The notes beneath the pieces are model-generated. The model was not told the origin of the DNA, did no database searches, and saw only the letters and a list, made by a program, of their open reading frames with translations. Below, in pieces: positions 45,845 to 57,204 of a stretch of DNA of 64,000 nucleotides. Within the stretch, counting starts at the first letter, position 1, and each line of letters begins with the position of its first letter. The position numbers were made by a program, and so were the translations under genes. The DNA is from Nematostella vectensis (lineage: Eukaryota > Cnidaria > Anthozoa > Actiniaria > Edwardsiidae): the NCBI RefSeq assembly GCF_932526225.1, contig NC_064035.1, positions 12,346,566-12,410,565 on the forward strand, given 5' to 3'.

Positions 45845-48800
45845 ATGAACGCAATAAACACGCGTCGACTGAAGCTTAAGGTCGTCGGAGACACCAATGT
45901 TGGTAAAACCTGCATTTTGTATCGTTGGTTCTTAGAAAGCCAGTCGCCGCAAGACGTCTATACCGTGATGCCAAAGAGCATCCCTCCCGTGCAGGAGTCG
46001 TTTTACACAAACTTCTCCTACGACCGAGTGAACTATATAGTGACTTATTGGGATACATGTACCCTTGCCAGGACTGAGGAACTCGACTTGTCCAAGCTAC
46101 GGCCGTTGGAGTATCGCGACACAGACGTTTTCATAATATGTTTCGATATCACCAACCCCACCTCCTTCCAGAACGTCTCCACAGTCTGGGTGCCTGAGCT
46201 GAAGCACTATATGCCAGAAACGCCAGTTTTAGTCGTCGGGAATAAGAAAGACATGCGGACGAACACAAGGTAGGGGCACTATGATGTTCTTTCGCAGCCG
46301 ATTTAGACACGGATTCATTAAAAGGGATTTCATTTTGAGGGCTGGCTAAGAGGCAGCGTTAGGAAGTTATAATTTCCTTTTCGGTAAGGCGATGACTTAG
46401 TGAGATGAAAATAAACGACTTTTATTGCAAGATATTCGGATAGTGTCATGCTCGCTAGAGCGGAAAGTGCACAAGTTATAAAGCAAAGGCCGTTCATTTT
46501 TAAACTTTTTTAGCCATTGAGTTTTGTAAAGCGGAAAAAGCAATCACCAACTACATTTTACTAACAGCTGGGGAAGTGACAAAATAAATTATATTCTTTT
46601 AAAATTGGTCTATAAAAGTCTGTAAAATCATGGTGCAAAACATAAACTTTACAGGATTGCACCAGAGAATTATGAAAACATTTATTCGCAATTTTAAAAC
46701 ATTTAAGCGAATGATAGCATTGAGTTAATTTCTTTTATTCACAAAATGCCTAAATTTTCAGTTATACTTTAGCAAGGTTCTGATATATTGCACTTCTAAT
46801 TTCTTATTTCAAATGATTCTTGTAAAATTTAAATATAAAGCAATAAAACAAGTAAAAAGGAGAATCAATAAAATAATTTTCCATAGAGCAAACGTTGAGG
46901 TTTAACCCCGACACCGAAAAGGTATGTGTTAAAGAAACATAGCCCGAAGGACAAACCACTAAATTAAAAACGACACTTAGTCAGAGAGGATATAAGTTGT
47001 TGCTTTTCCCTTTGTGGTTCGGTTCCTGTCGATGGCACTGCCTTCATCATTTGGAATCTCTTTTTTTTTTTTAAAGAAAAAAACTTAAAAGTTTTCTTTG
47101 TTTCCTTTGCCAATTATTCACTGACCTTTTAATAAAAAAAAGTGTGTGATAGAAAGACATTTTTAAGTGCAAGAAAATTAAATTTAAACGTGTATATTCT
47201 TACATTATGACAGTGTATCACACTTTTAAATGGGGAGTTGCTGACAATTTGATTTCATTGACCTTGTCTGTTTGAGGAGTTTTTGATCAAACTAGTTCAT
47301 AAAATAAGCATGATTCAAGAGGCCTGAAAACTTATTGTAATGTACATTAATTGGATTGAATTTTTTATCATCACAGAAGGGCAATTGTTTTTTCTTTTAC
47401 CTGCCATCTTAAAACTTCTAATTCTTAATCACACTTAGCCTTTTTATCTGCAAACTTCGTATGATCTTTAATAAGTCAGGGCTAGTAGCTAATCTAAGAA
47501 TGGAAGGGGGTGATCTAGATGCAAAAGCAAATTGTTACTATTGGGGTTTTGATTAAGTTTCAGAGTAGGTGGTTGAAATTGATAAGTAGGGGGTGAAAGA
47601 TATTAGTTCGAATAAACATTAACCAACTTTTTGAAAAAAGTAGCCGGCACTCAGAAAATAGTAGCTTTGTTTACTCCTTAAAAATGTCATCCAATATGGC
47701 AATCTATAGTATATTATTGAAGGTTCAACTAAATGTTTTGTGGACAAAAATAGATAGCTGGTAAAGCTGAGATGCAGAAATACAAATTCTTTCAAAAGGC
47801 TGTAATGAGTAAAAACCCATTCACCACTGGCTATTTTTTAGCTGATTTTTTTTGGGGGAAAAACAGACCAAAAACAGATTCCGCCCCACATATTTTTAGT
47901 TTTTTTTAGACAACCAAAGTAAAACACTGTTGTACCTAGTCCGCAGTTTATAAGTTTTCCAACAGTGCTTTGAGGTCCAAACGTCTGGCTGGAGCAAAAA
48001 CTGTATGTCATGGCAGTTGCTTGTATATTTTATTTTAAAAAAAAAACAGCTGATGCATGAGTAACTTGATCTGGCACAAGAACAGTCTGTCCCCAAACAT
48101 TACAGTAATCAGTTAGCTGCTTCTGGATATCACTTCAAAAAGTCCATAATTATCAATAAAAATACCCAAATAGTTGTGTTTGTTAACAGAGTAATGAAAA
48201 GGTTCACAAATGGTACTCGACCCTGCCTAGCGGTCACTAATTTTGATTTTGACTGTAATTCAGATTATGTTGTTTGTCTCATTACTTGCTCTATGTGTAG
48301 CAAACAATACATAGGATCTACTATTATTACTATGGTTTTAGGAAGTGTTAATTATCTGTAGCGATAGAGTTCAAGGATGACCCTATTTATTAACTTTTTT
48401 ATTGCGGGAATCATTCCAAGTCTAAGTAATGTTATGGTACAACTTATAGATAAGTGTAACTATGAGTTTAGCTAAGGAAAGGGGAAGTCAGTGCACTTAT
48501 TGGGTTAAGTCTATCTATTCACTGTGACTTGTTTGTAATGACTTTTTCTCTATTAGAAACACATACATAAGATTCACATACATAAAGATTCTTTCTTGAA
48601 AATTATTTCTAGGTCTATAGTGCACTCCATTCTAGAAACCTAATCACATATCTTTACCTCCTGATTAGAAACTGCTGTATTTGGGTCTTTTATTCATCTA
48701 ATACTTAAAAAAACACAGGGAATTGAATTATCACAAGGGCCAGATTTAGCTTTTCACTAAAGGGGGCTTTGGCTCAGTGAAAAAGGGGGAAGGGGTAATT

Positions 48801-51800
48801 ACTTTTTGTTACATATGTCTTTCTGGCAGCCCAAAGGGAGGGTTAAAACCCCTTAAACCCTCCCCCTAGATCCGCTGCTGATAGCAAGGATAATGAAGGA
48901 ATTATTGATCCCATAAGTGATATTGTATTCAAATAATGTATGTCTTTACTTATGGAATTTGGGGGTATGCATTTTTCTATTGGCTAATCAGAGCTGTAGC
49001 ACCTATGTTTAGGGGTGTGTGGGGAAGGCATGTGCCCCTGGTTTATATTTTTCTAAAAGCATGTAAATGACCAGTAATGGCTGGGCTGTGCCTTAACTGA
49101 GATAACTTTGAAATGAATTTCAAGAACTTTAATCTGGTTTCCTAGTATAGCTATACTTAACTACTACCAAAAATGATGTATGCTGCATGTTATAAGTAAG
49201 AGTTCAAACCCCAACAAAGTTATATAAACAAACCTGTCAACTCGCCCGCATTAGGCGGGAGTCTCAAGATTTTGGAACATCTCCCACTCTCCTGCATGGA
49301 GCACCAAATCTTCCGCTTTTCGCGATTTTTATCCCTTCCGAAGAATTATTCTATAGAAAATTGACATTTTGCCTATTTCCGAATAAAATGATTAAAACAA
49401 TAATTACCTTATGTAGCACAATTTACCCTCGTGAGATCTTTAAGTGGCTTTGTGCGCGAGAGCTTTCTATACGGCAAACGCCTGGGAAGTTATACCCACC
49501 CCTCCCCCAAAACAAATTCTAAAGCCTTGCGATTTTCGGAGGTTGATAGGTATGTATACATTGCAATGCAGTGGTCATTACACTACAGTAAGTACTTTAA
49601 CTATTGATAAAGTATGATAATCCAAATCAGGCAGGTATTTGACTGAGTTAGTACCTACTTACACATATTGATGCATAGGGATATGTAATTAAGTAAATAG
49701 TAAGAGATTCTAAAAATAGATACTTTTATTCGAGAACGAAATCAAATTTATGACAATTTTGACTCACCTTTTATCTTTTCGTTTCCTTAGTTCTTGTAGT
49801 AGTCTTTTGTGGCTTTTTTCTTCGGGTTTAGCGTTTATTGAGAGCGAACTTTCTTACTTTACACGTAAACAACCAACCGAGCCAAAATGAGGTTTTCGCG
49901 CCAAAAACCAGGCCTTTCCTTATATGGTAATATTACCAGGGCTCTCACGGCACAGGCGCCCGTTTCTCGAAACTTGAAAACCTTTTTAAATCTTTTTGAC
50001 CCCATCCGGCCAATTTTACGGGCCCGAAAAGTTTTCGGGAGTTTCGAGAAACGGGCTCCAGGTACTTCGACTTTTAGCACTTTTTAGAGATAGCGCATTT
50101 CCAGTTTTCCAGAAATTTATTGCAAAAAACATCGATCAAACACTCCTTGTTATTGTTTTATTATTAATAATAATAAAATACAACGGTTAGTTCGCAAGAA
50201 AACAATAATAACGTCTTGCATGTTTTTTTACGATATTTGATTGATATATTGCTTACTCGCTTTTGAGCCCCCCACTAAGAAATAGCAGCTGGTAAAATTT
50301 TGTAGCCTAAGAGATGGGACGAACACGCCGCCTACTTTTATGGAGTGCCTCCGGGCCCTGAATCGTCTGCTAGAATCTATGAACTTGAAGCAGGTAAATG
50401 CATACATGAAACCCTTGCAAGGATTTCCAAGGATTCCGAACCCCACCCATAGCTTGAATGGGGGGGGGGGGGGGGGGGTGAATAGGGGTATGCAAATCTG
50501 CCGTTCCGCTACATTTTTGGGGCAAATCCGTGGATCCGCAGAATTTTTTTAGATCCGCATGGTTTGACAGATAAACAATAGCATCGTTTGAAACTAAAAA
50601 TCCGAAATTCGACCGTCAAAGCAGTCAAAATCCGAAATCCGCTCCCGAATTGTCATGAGTAATCCGTAAGCGTTTCGGGGCCGAATCCGCCGATCCGCCA
50701 ACCTATTCACTTCCCCCCCCCCCCCCCCCCCCCCCTTCCCCTTGAATTGACTAGTCATAGTAAGGTTGGACTGGACCCAGTCCTATGGTTTTGCACGGCA
50801 GCGTATGAACAACTTCTGATACATTCCTTAAAAGCTCACATGCTTTACTTCTTCTACAGCTTTTTGCCGTGTATGGTGAGCCCTTCTAAAGGTGAGGAAC
50901 TCGCTGCACGCTTGGGAACCGTTTATCGAGAGAGCAGTGGGTACACTGGGGAGGGAATCAGAGAAGTTGTCGGAACAGCAGTACGACTTGCTGTTCAACA
51001 TCGTCTGCAGACACAGACGAACAAAAAACGATTTAGAATGTTTAGACGGTCTCCATCGAAACTTTGTAACCATCATCCAGAGCCGCCTCTTCTTCCTGTT
51101 CCTGGTAAGTTCTCAGTCGTTGTGAGATTTTTCGTTGCTTCACAATTCTGTTAGTATTGGAAATAGACATCATTGATTCCACCATGTACGGTTTTATTCG
51201 TCATCCCCCGGAAGAGCGTCGAAACGAAGACCAGCAATTTCAGTGATTTGTCGTTTTTTCCTACACGATTATATTAGTTTTTTACCTTAAACAGGACAAG
51301 CATGTTAACGACCGTAGTTCGCTGGGAAATCGAAAACCTATGCTTTTGTATCTCTTGAGGCTTCAGAACGTAGACTACAGTAGAAGGCTTTTTTTCGCCG
51401 ATTTCCGTAAAAGCAAATTCGATTTGAAATACGTACAAATTCGGCCGCACAAACTTCTTGATTTGCACTCAGATTTTTTGAGATGGATGATTCTTTTCTT
51501 GAGTCACGCTCTCAGTGAAACGAACGTGAAACGTCGTTCGCCCACTGCCTGTTTAGAGGGATTCCCCAAGGGTCATAGCTGGGTCAAATTCTGTTCTCGA
51601 TATGGTTAATGACTTTTCGTGTTACTTTTCTATAATAGCTGCATGTTTACCAGTAGTTCTCTGTTGTTTTTCTTTTTTTTTTCAGTACCAGCGCCAGAAA
51701 TTAAAGTCGAGGACTCCAAGTTTGCTGAGGACATGAAATGTATGTTGGACAGATCTACTTGCTACGACGTGTCATTTCGCTTTGGTTCTAACCTACCACT

Positions 51801-54159
51801 TTTACAAGCGCACAGATTTGTGCTTTCAATCGGCAGCGAGTGGTTTCGAGACTTCTTCGAGAATCAAGACCACCTTCATAAAAACCAAACACATCGGACT
51901 ATTGATATACACTCTTCTACCCACGAAACACAGGAAATATCGGAGAGCCTACGTTTACATACTTCGCCCATTTATGCCCAGCCTAGATCATTCACTCACT
52001 TGATACGATTTTTGTACCTCGGACAATTCGACGTTTTTGATAAAGGCTTGGTCTCTGAGGTATTATCAACCCTAAACTGTGTGCACATAGCTGAGCTGAA
52101 AGAGATATGCACGAATATACTTAATAATGAAGACTTTATGAACAAAGACGTTATTGAGAGCTTTATTGAAAAGAAATCAAAGATAGCAAAGGAAGTATTT
52201 CTGAACAGACCTTTGATGTCCGATGTTGTGTTCAGAGTGGAAGGGCTTCAAGTGCATGCGCACAAGGCTATCATCATGGCACGCTCCGAGGTTATGGCGG
52301 CCATGTTTGGTGGCAGCTTCGCCGAAAGCTCAAACGAAGAGGTACGTAAAGGCAGAGAAGGGAGAAGGGAGGGGAGGTGCTTGAATCAGGAATAAATATA
52401 TCAGTTTAGGGCGGTGTAAGGGGGGAGGGGGGAAACGCTATTCTTGAGTACTAGCAGGGGACAAACGTTATCGTTTTACATCCTTTCACATGTCCTTTGT
52501 ACAATTCTAAATTTATGCATTACCCCCTCTCCCCTCCCGCTAGCTAATATCCTGATTTTTCGCTCATTTTGAAATTATTTACGGGCTGCCTAAATTGTCA
52601 GCTGTAAAAAAGGTTCAAACTTGAAACCCATTAGTGGGTTTCAATAGGTTGTATAGGAGGTTGTCTTTTGATACGGGCTTGAAAGTGCCTAAAAGCAGAA
52701 ATAAAATATAAGATATCTTTATGATGGTATAAAAATTAGACCGACACGACGGTATTCTTTTAGGGGGAATTCTGAATTTCCTTTAAGAGCTCGCCATACC
52801 GCAAAATCTGGAGACTAACCCTTTTGCGCCACCTCTCCGGGGTATGATCGTACCAACTCCTGCCTATCTCTTTATCAGATAAAGCTGAAAGACACACCGC
52901 TAAAGGCGTTCATTGGACTGCTTGAGTATCTGTACACAGACAAACTATCGCCACACGAGAGTCTCGGCGAGGACAAACAGCTTTTGACCCTGGCTGATAG
53001 GTTTTGTCTGAACCGAATGAGGAGCCTTTGCGAGCGACGTATATCCGAACATCTTATCGCGAGGGTGAAAAAGCAGATGAGCGTGGACACAGAAACATGC
53101 GAGGAAGTCATCGATGCATACCTTCTTTCTCAGGTGAGGCCACTTCAAAGGCGTGTTCAAAATTACTAGAAACAAAAAATTGCTAATACAAGAATACAGT
53201 CTCCGGTAGGCCTTCTCATAAGGGGCCGATAACATGACGAATTTTGGTCCGGGCTGAATTTTTAACCACGATGGGGTCAAAACCGATATCCACCATAAAC
53301 ATTGCTATTTCGATTAAATGAGCAAGTTTTCAGCCCGGGCTAGGATTTTCAGCCAGGGCTAGCGAGCTGAAAATTGCCATGTTATAGCGTAAACATGTCA
53401 GCCCGGGCCAAAACAATACAATTCAGACCGAAATTCATCATGTAATCGGGCCCTTAGATTAAATGGCTTGGCCAGGAGTCGCGGTTTGAAGTGCGCAATA
53501 AACGGCGTGTTAATACGCATTATCCGTCGAACTTTTCTAGAAAGGCAAAATAATGCGACTTTGGTATGCCTTTCAATCCAGGCTTTAGCCTTCCAAAACA
53601 GCGGCCCCTTGACAAAACCAGTTGTGTTGTTATCAAGCCTGTAAAAATTTCTGTTGACCACACCCAAAGTGCTATCCCTTAGGGTTAAAATTGATTTTGC
53701 CGATGATCACCCCCGTCTGTTTTTATGGAAATCACCCCAGGATGAAGCTTTAAATTTGACATTAGGGACCTTAAGCAAGGATGAAGAAGATGGCTAGGAC
53801 AACGAGATCGAAAAAAAATGTGTTCGCACTTGGTAACCGGTTAGAATTTAATTGCAATGGAATAAGCAAAACATTATAGTCAAGAGACACACATTGCCGT
53901 CGTCGTTGCTTAAGGTCCCTATTGAAAAAATGAGTGCTAGTTTTATACTCTTGGTGTACTTTTACAGGCTCTTAATGCCGATCAGTTGCACCGTTCATGT
54001 GCTTACATCATGAAAACAAATTACGCTGACTTCGAGTTCAAGGAAGTTCTATCCCAGCTCAAACCTGCCGACATCCAGCATTTAACGGAACACAGATGGC
54101 CGCCCTTGTCGTTTTTTCGACAGCTAGAGGAATACAAGAAGAAAACCGGAAGACATTGA
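45845..54159 (+). CDS. RHOBTB: RhoBTB: atypical Rho GTPase with two BTB domains
   Basis: Five exons with GT-AG sites and consistent phases: 45845-46269, 50860-51104, 51686-52341, 52879-53133 and 53968-54159, giving 590 aa. The N terminus is a Rho-type G domain with P-loop GDTNVGKT (residues 15-22) and NKKD (133-136). The DTAG switch-II motif is DTCT (70-73) without the catalytic Gln, as expected for GTPase-deficient RhoBTB proteins. The first BTB begins around residue 245 (CYDVSF). The second begins around 400 (DVVFRVEGLQVHAHKA) and is split by intron 3 to 4. The C terminus carries the RhoBTB signature EHRWPPLSFF and has no CAAX prenylation box. RhoBTB proteins of other animals bind Cullin-3 as ubiquitin-ligase adaptors. 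At 590 aa it is about 100 aa shorter than the human paralogues. Intron 1 is 4.6 kb and filled with mobile-element remnants. Confidence 0.93.
48176..48361 (+). pseudogene. Penelope-like element, GIY-YIG endonuclease fragment
   Basis: A 61-codon frame contains CNSDYVVCLITCSMCSKQYIGST, split here as CNSDYVVCLITCSMC and SKQYIGST. It matches the Cys-rich GIY-YIG core of Penelope-like retroelements (usual form VxYLI..C..CxxxYIG). The frame breaks immediately after, so this is a decayed fragment in the RhoBTB intron. Identification is by motif only. Confidence 0.5.
48736..48882. mobile_element. Probable MITE in RhoBTB intron 1
   Basis: CAAGGGCCAGATTTAG at the left and CTAGATCCGCTGCTG at the right are imperfect inverted ends of a 147 bp G/C-run-bearing segment. 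No coding potential. Confidence 0.4.
48989..49095 (+). mobile_element. MITE family C, 3'-truncated copy
   Basis: Begins CAGAGCTGTAGCACC, then GGCATGTGCCCC, ATTTTTCTAAA, AATGACCAGTAATGG and GGCTGTGCC, matching the block order of family C. The right inverted end is missing. Confidence 0.6.
49232..49551. mobile_element. MITE-like element with ACCTRTCAAC ends
   Basis: ACCTGTCAACTC at the left and GAGGTTGATAGGT at the right form short inverted ends. An internal hairpin CCCGCATTAGGCGGG lies near the left end. No coding potential. Confidence 0.45.
49955..50060. mobile_element. Foldback MITE with GCCCGTTTCTCGAAACT arms
   Basis: GCCCGTTTCTCGAAACTT at 49957-49975 and AGTTTCGAGAAACGGGC at 50039-50055 are inverted and separated by about 65 bp. 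Small non-coding foldback in RhoBTB intron 1. Confidence 0.6.
50460..50740. mobile_element. Dispersed element B, copy 2, with CTTGAAT TSD
   Basis: Starts with a G run and TGAATAGGGGTATG, contains ATCCGC-rich sequence homologous to 2497-2723, and ends in a run of more than 20 C. Flanked by CTTGAAT on both sides (50453-50459 and 50741-50747), a clear 7 bp target-site duplication. Inserted 119 bp upstream of RhoBTB exon 2. Confidence 0.8.
53221..53454. mobile_element. TA-flanked MITE in RhoBTB intron 4
   Basis: AGGGGCCGATAACATGACGA at the left and the imperfect complement (ATCATGTAATCGGGCCCT) at the right form inverted ends of about 35 bp around a 234 bp element. TA lies on both sides, typical of Tc1/mariner-type insertion. 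The inside repeats CAGCCCGGGC motifs. Non-autonomous. Confidence 0.7.
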
Positions 54160-54325
54160 ATATTCAATTGTTTAACCGAGTATCATTTGTAGATTCACGT
54201 CAATCTAACACCACGTTATTTACGAGACAACCAGATCTACGAAAAACATTTTCCAGAGTATATTTGTAACAAATATAGAAAAGCATTGTAGTTTCGCAAA
54301 TGTAAATAATGTCTAAAAACAGCTA

Positions 54326-54331
54326 AATAAA
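54326..54331 (+). terminator. Polyadenylation signal of RhoBTB
   Basis: AATAAA 167 bp after the stop codon; a second AATAAAG lies about 40 bp further on. Confidence 0.55.
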
Positions 54332-54379
54332 ATGCTAATAACCGGTAACTCGCTATTTTTTCAAGAAAATAAAGAAAAG

Positions 54380-55608
54380 CAAGAAATGATAACTGTCAAC
54401 CTAGATGCAGTACATTAGTCATTCCCGAAAATGTCTCATTTTTATTCATTTTACGCACCTTATACAATAGCATTCCAGGGGGTGGCGGTTTTCAAATGCG
54501 GGGGGAGGTATTGTCTTGGGAAAGGGGGGTACTTCGGTTTAACAGAGTGTACAACTAAAATGAATTCAAACAAGTTAAAATAAGTATATCGTCTTTCATC
54601 AAGCCATCGATCTATACATGTGACGCTGGATACATATTTAGGTACGTGTAAAAACGTGCGTCCAGGTATAAAAAAATGGAATTCCCATCCGCCGCTCACT
54701 GCATCGACTTGTGAAAATCGCAGAGCGCACACTACATCGAGGTCCATAGATTTCCAGTTAGATACTTTATTAAAAGGAATTAGGCCCATATTCATTGACG
54801 GTCTGACGGTGGGGGATGATTTGATGATTGAGCAAAGCTCAATAATAGCCTTTAGCGTGTATCGCATGTCGACGTACAAGCAAGCTGGTCAAGGCAACAT
54901 TTTATTCTTTGTTTTTTTTTTTCATTCACATTATTTTCCAATAAATTTCGAAATAAAACTATATGAAAACAAGAGTGTTTAAACGATACTACAGACGTAA
55001 AAGACATGGCGATGTAATCCCCGTTGAGGTATAATGCTGTTTCAAAAGCCACGTGCAAACAGCGCCAATACCGACCAACATTGTAGGCACTTCCTCGCTT
55101 TGTTTACCACGAGGTAAAGGCTTGCAGAACCACTTCGCAGCATTTCCCAAGAGGTTTACAAAAAGACACCAGCATTGCTGGAACAGCAATATTGGCTTTC
55201 TCGACCAGCAATGAAGGTGCTGTTTGCACAGGGCTTTAGAAAATTGCAAGACGCCATGCCTGTATCCTATAAGGATAAACCCGTCGGAAGTTTAACTATA
55301 CATGTTCGTATGTCGACGATCCGTTTAAGCTATGCGATTATTTTGTCTTATAAAACTAATACAGTAAAAAGTGTAAACTGATGATCGTTGCATTCTCTCC
55401 ACGTTTGTATTTGAAATCATAAAAATATTAAATACATGTTCCTACTTTCTACTGATGTATGAGATTTTCCAATAAATATATAGCTATTCTTTTTCAGATA
55501 ATTAAATAAAACCCTTAATAACCTAAGCGTTTAATCATAGTAGTGTTGATGATCCTGTGCTGTGATCGTTAGAAGCTAAGAATATATGAATAATTATTTT
55601 CTATGAAT
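54380..55608. other. Intergenic between RhoBTB and the convergent PLC beta gene
   Basis: Short frames only. A stretch at 55090-55270 is less AT-rich with a 68-codon frame, but no domain was recognised. Confidence 0.4.
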
Positions 55609-55620
55609 GAGAATAATTTT

Positions 55621-55650
55621 ACGACGTTTCGGCAACGCTGCCTTCATCAG
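55621..55650 (-). ncRNA. Hammerhead-ribozyme-like motif (Penelope-like/retrozyme type)
   Basis: On the minus strand the order is CTGATGA, a hairpin GGCA-GCGT-TGCC, GAAA, then CGTCGTA. This matches the hammerhead core (CUGAUGA, stem II, GAAA, very short stem III, UH cleavage site), as in the minimal type I ribozymes of Penelope-like elements and retrozymes. Stem I toward the flanks pairs only weakly, and one extra A precedes stem II, so activity is uncertain. It lies between RhoBTB and PLC beta. Confidence 0.5.
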
Positions 55651-55743
55651 GAATGACAAGTTAAAATATCGGATAAACAGACCGGAGAATCTGTGTATCG
55701 TAACCCGCAGTGCTTCATGGGTATCAAGTAAATAAGCAAATAA

Positions 55744-55939
55744 CAGGGCCGTAGCAGGGGTGGAACACTGGGGGCACGTGCTCCCCCCCCCCCCCCCCCC
55801 AATATTTTTAAAAAATAAGAAAATAACAAATAGGGGCGTGGCTGTGCCCCGCTCTAATATTTTTTAATCTGTTTTATATTTTAATGTTTCTGTATTGTGC
55901 CCACTCCCCCCCAATCTTTCGAGGCCTGCTACGGCTCTG
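55744..55939 (+). mobile_element. MITE family C, intact copy with AATAA TSD
   Basis: Begins CAGGGCCGTAGCAGG and ends CCTGCTACGGCTCTG, flanked by AATAA on both sides (55739-55743, 55940-55944). The interior matches the 29149-29320 copy, including GGGGCACGTGC, a C-run and GGGGCGTGGCTGTGCCCC. Confidence 0.85.
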
Positions 55940-55944
55940 AATAA

Positions 55945-57190
55945 GCGTGAATGAAATACAAATCCAACTTTGAGAAGCCGTAGAATTCTTGTTTACATCA
56001 CTATGAACATTCAACATAGGTTTTAGATACAAGATTAAGCTTTTTACACGCTACCCATAAATCACCGCGGGTTACGATAAATGCAACCTTATTTGAAATA
56101 TGTCTCGTTATTCCTATTACATTTACATGTTTTTTTTATAAAGTCGTAGATTACACTTTATCTTATTTAGCAGTAATACACTTTATTTCTGAAAACCACA
56201 TCCCCTTTGACCACCTTTTACCCACTTAAGAATAGTTGTTTAGTAACTCATCTAGAAACATGGAATGTAAAAAAATATATAACTACTTTTTAGTAAATAA
56301 ACCCCTTCGGGCGGCTTATACGCTTCTCGGCCAACTGCTTATTTTCATACCATTTCTCATCCTTGGACATAATCCGCTGATACCCCAGAAGGGAGTTTAT
56401 TTATTTTATATCCCAGTGACTTCACTGAAATTACGAAAACATTTGTCTTTCCTAATGACTTTCCTAATGACCGTTAAAGTGCTGCGCGCGAAAAAAAACT
56501 GTGATTGGCTATGATAAAAAAATGAATTGGCTGAATCGCCAACTGCAAATGCAGGCCTCACCTTCGAGCGAACAAGAATTCAAAAGAATGAGATTCCATT
56601 CATCCAAATCGTTAGACTAAAAACAACAAACTCAAAACTTGCATTTGCAGTGATGGACTCCAACCTAACCTGTTTCTTTGTTGTTCTGCTGAGAGCTTAA
56701 GTAGAATCTGCAGCCGTTAACGGTAGAGTTTGAAAATTCACAATAACAAGCGAAAACCCATCACAAACAAATAACTTTACTTACCAGTTAATACGTTCAA
56801 GTACGTTCACCGCGTATTTGATTGACTTTTTTTGTTTTCTGGTGTCGATCGGATACTAATTTTCATATTTCATCGCTATTTTTTGTCAAAAACCGCGGTT
56901 TATTGTTTTCCATTATCCGAAAAACGATTTCTGACTGCAAAAAAAAAAGAGAAAAAACCACAGGACCCACCTAAGAATAAACAACTAAAAAAACCTTCAC
57001 AGGACAGATATCAATTTGGTTGGACGGTATCGCCTGATATTTGTCGTGAGAAAATATAAACATGACCTTGGTTGACCAACGAGCGCGCATGTAAATTTGT
57101 CTCTGGGATATAAATTGTGCTATATCCCTACCCCATCTCTTCATTATAAAAATTATTAGAGACCCAACAATAGAGACATGAATCTATAAT
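55945..57190. other. Intergenic, repeat fragments
   Basis: A small foldback (ACTGCAAATGCA near 56540 and TGCATTTGCAGT near 56652) is present. So is a diverged copy of the 230 bp tandem unit seen at 43293 (around 57029-57122). No gene seen. Confidence 0.4.
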
Positions 57191-57204
57191 CTACTTCAGA
57201 ATTC

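Larger units (their letters stand above)
46270..50859. other. RhoBTB intron 1
   Basis: This 4.6 kb intron interrupts the GTPase domain just after the NKKD motif. It carries a Penelope-like GIY-YIG fragment, one MITE of family C, and MITE-like segments at 48736-48882, 49232-49551 and 49955-50060. The complete element B copy 2 lies at 50460-50740. No extra coding exon is needed for the frame. Confidence 0.7.

Noticed and set aside
47020-47060. GATGAAGGCAGTGCC on the minus strand, resembling the ribozyme at 55621
   Set aside because: The GAAA core after the stem is missing (it reads ATCGACAGG), so it is at best a dead relic.
51340-51609. 89-codon plus-strand frame between RhoBTB exons 2 and 3
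   Set aside because: It lies wholly in intron sequence; the exon 2 to exon 3 junction is in frame without it and it has no RhoBTB similarity.
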